Assembly: GCA_900473045.1 (NCBI GenBank) | Contig: UCKS01000023.1 | Coordinates: 62,001 to 126,000 of the forward strand | Direction of reading: 5' to 3' | Origin: Hyphomicrobiales bacterium | GTDB lineage: Bacteria > Pseudomonadota > Alphaproteobacteria > Rhizobiales > Rhizobiaceae | DNA length: 64,000 nt | Part shown: positions 63,080 to 64,000 of the stretch, piece after piece | Numbering within the stretch: position 1 is the stretch's first letter | Layout of the letters: every line of letters begins with the position of its first letter | Notes under the pieces: model-generated | Seen by the model: only the letters and a program-made list of their open reading frames with translations | Told to the model about the DNA's origin: nothing | The model's database searches: none | Translations under genes and position numbers: made by a program

Positions 63080-64000
63080 AAATGGTTCGGCTTGAATATC
63101 GGAATGAGCGGGCGCAGATGAGTGAAAAACCGAAATTCCGTCAGTCCGGATGGTGGCTGGCATCGCTGACGGTCTTGGCCCTGACCTCCTGCGAGGGCGA
63201 AACGAAGCCTGCGGAAACGGCAAAAACGCCTGTCCGGACTCAGATTGCCCAATTTGTCGATCACCGGCAGACGGTGACGCTGACGGGCGAGGTCGTCGCC
63301 CATGTCCAGACCAACCTCTCTTTTCGCGTCAGCGGCCAGATAACGGAATGGCTGGTGGATGTCGGTTCGCATGTCACGGCCGGCGAGGTTCTGGCACGCA
63401 TCGATCCCAGCGAGCAGAAGGCCGATGTCGAAGCTGCCGAGGCGGCGGTGCGCGCGGCAGAAGCGCAGGTCACCCAGGCTGCCGCCTCATTCGAGCGGCA
63501 GAAATCGCTGCTGGCGAAGAATTCCACGACACAGGAAACCTTCGATCAGGCGCAGACGGCGTTGCAGACTGCCGAAGGATCGCTGGATGCGTCGAAAGCC
63601 ATGCTCGGTACAGCCCGCGATGCGTTGTCCTATACGGAACTGAAGGCCGATGCCGATGGTATCGTCACCGTGCGCAACGCCGAGACGGGCCAGGTGGTTC
63701 AGGCCGCGCAAACCATGTTTTCCGTCGCACGGGATGGTCCTCGCGACGCGATCTTCGACGTTTACGAATCGCTGCTGTTCGAAAAGCCGTCCGAGCCGAA
63801 AATCCAGCTGGCGCTGGTCAGCGATCCATCGGTCAAGACAGAGGGAACGATCAGCGAGGTCTCGCCGACGATCGATACCACGACCGGAACCGTGCGCGTC
63901 AAGATCGCCATGGATGCGACGCCCGATCGCATGACGCTCGGCGCGCCGGTCACCGGTTTTGCCCGCTCGACACCGGCAAAGCTGATCATCCTACCCTGGA
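63080..64000 (+). CDS. RND efflux periplasmic adaptor (membrane fusion protein), partial
   Basis: Open to the window end; 307 residues visible. ATG 63080 is preceded by GAGGGG; ATG 63116 is the alternative. A hydrophobic stretch ends in lipobox 'LTSC', so it is a lipoprotein of the inner membrane's outer face. Then come the barrel-sandwich 'LSFRVSGQITEWLVDVGSHV' (in part 'FRVSGQI'), an alpha-helical hairpin with 'KSLLAKNSTTQETFDQAQ' (in part) and 'TELKADADGIVTV'. It links an RND pump to an outer-membrane channel. The pump gene probably follows outside the window. Confidence 0.88.

Overview
The window is GC-rich, densely packed DNA, most likely from a member of the Rhizobiaceae (Rhizobium, Agrobacterium or Ensifer type). 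The evidence is the many ABC uptake systems, ATGA start/stop overlaps inside operons, EcfG-type promoters beside an HWE histidine kinase, a reductase closely resembling the Sinorhizobium 1,5-anhydro-D-fructose reductase, and palindromic intergenic mosaic repeats of the RIME kind. I saw no rRNA, tRNA, CRISPR array, insertion sequence or prophage. All family calls come from reading motifs and from remembered sequences; no searches were run.

Layout. 1-6949: a sugar or polyol operon, with the end of an ABC ATPase, an erythritol-kinase-like FGGY kinase, a 2-hydroxyacid dehydrogenase, two class II aldolases, a D-ribulokinase-like FGGY kinase and a HAD-IIA protein. 6983-18603: a complete chemosensory cluster (STAS, cheY, cheA, cheW, two MCPs, cheW, cheR, cheB) with a divergent soluble MCP-like protein whose signalling tip is degenerate; no flagellar gene, cheD or cheZ is present. 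18786-22329: DUF993 gene, LacI regulator and anhydrofructose reductase, with matching operators in the two facing promoters. 22469-26365: CoA-transferase, enoyl-CoA hydratase and aldehyde dehydrogenase.

26668-38052: a LacI regulator divergent from a CUT1 sugar transporter, followed by two GMC oxidoreductases, an SDR, a Dabb protein and a glycerate 2-kinase. This looks like an import, oxidation and glycerate route. 38148-42426: a stress island with two GGAAC-N16-CGTT promoters, a single-domain response regulator, a PAS/HWE kinase, a transglutaminase-like protein and a 49-residue membrane protein. 42761-56274: aldehyde dehydrogenase, EamA exporter, aminotransferase, LysR regulator, agmatinase-family ureohydrolase, a polar amino-acid importer without its own ATPase, a polyamine-type importer and a nitrilase-family amidase, together suggesting uptake and breakdown of a guanidino or polyamine compound.

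56367-64000: DUF3833 protein, a vicinal-oxygen-chelate dioxygenase, an FMN reductase, a dioxygenase-hydrolase fusion, an SDR, a Crp/Fnr regulator, a response regulator and the start of an RND efflux adaptor. The dioxygenase set resembles the Bacillus Mhq quinone-detoxification set, and two of its genes share a 17-bp operator. Families of palindromic repeats sit only between genes, twice directly after a solute-binding-protein gene inside a transporter operon.
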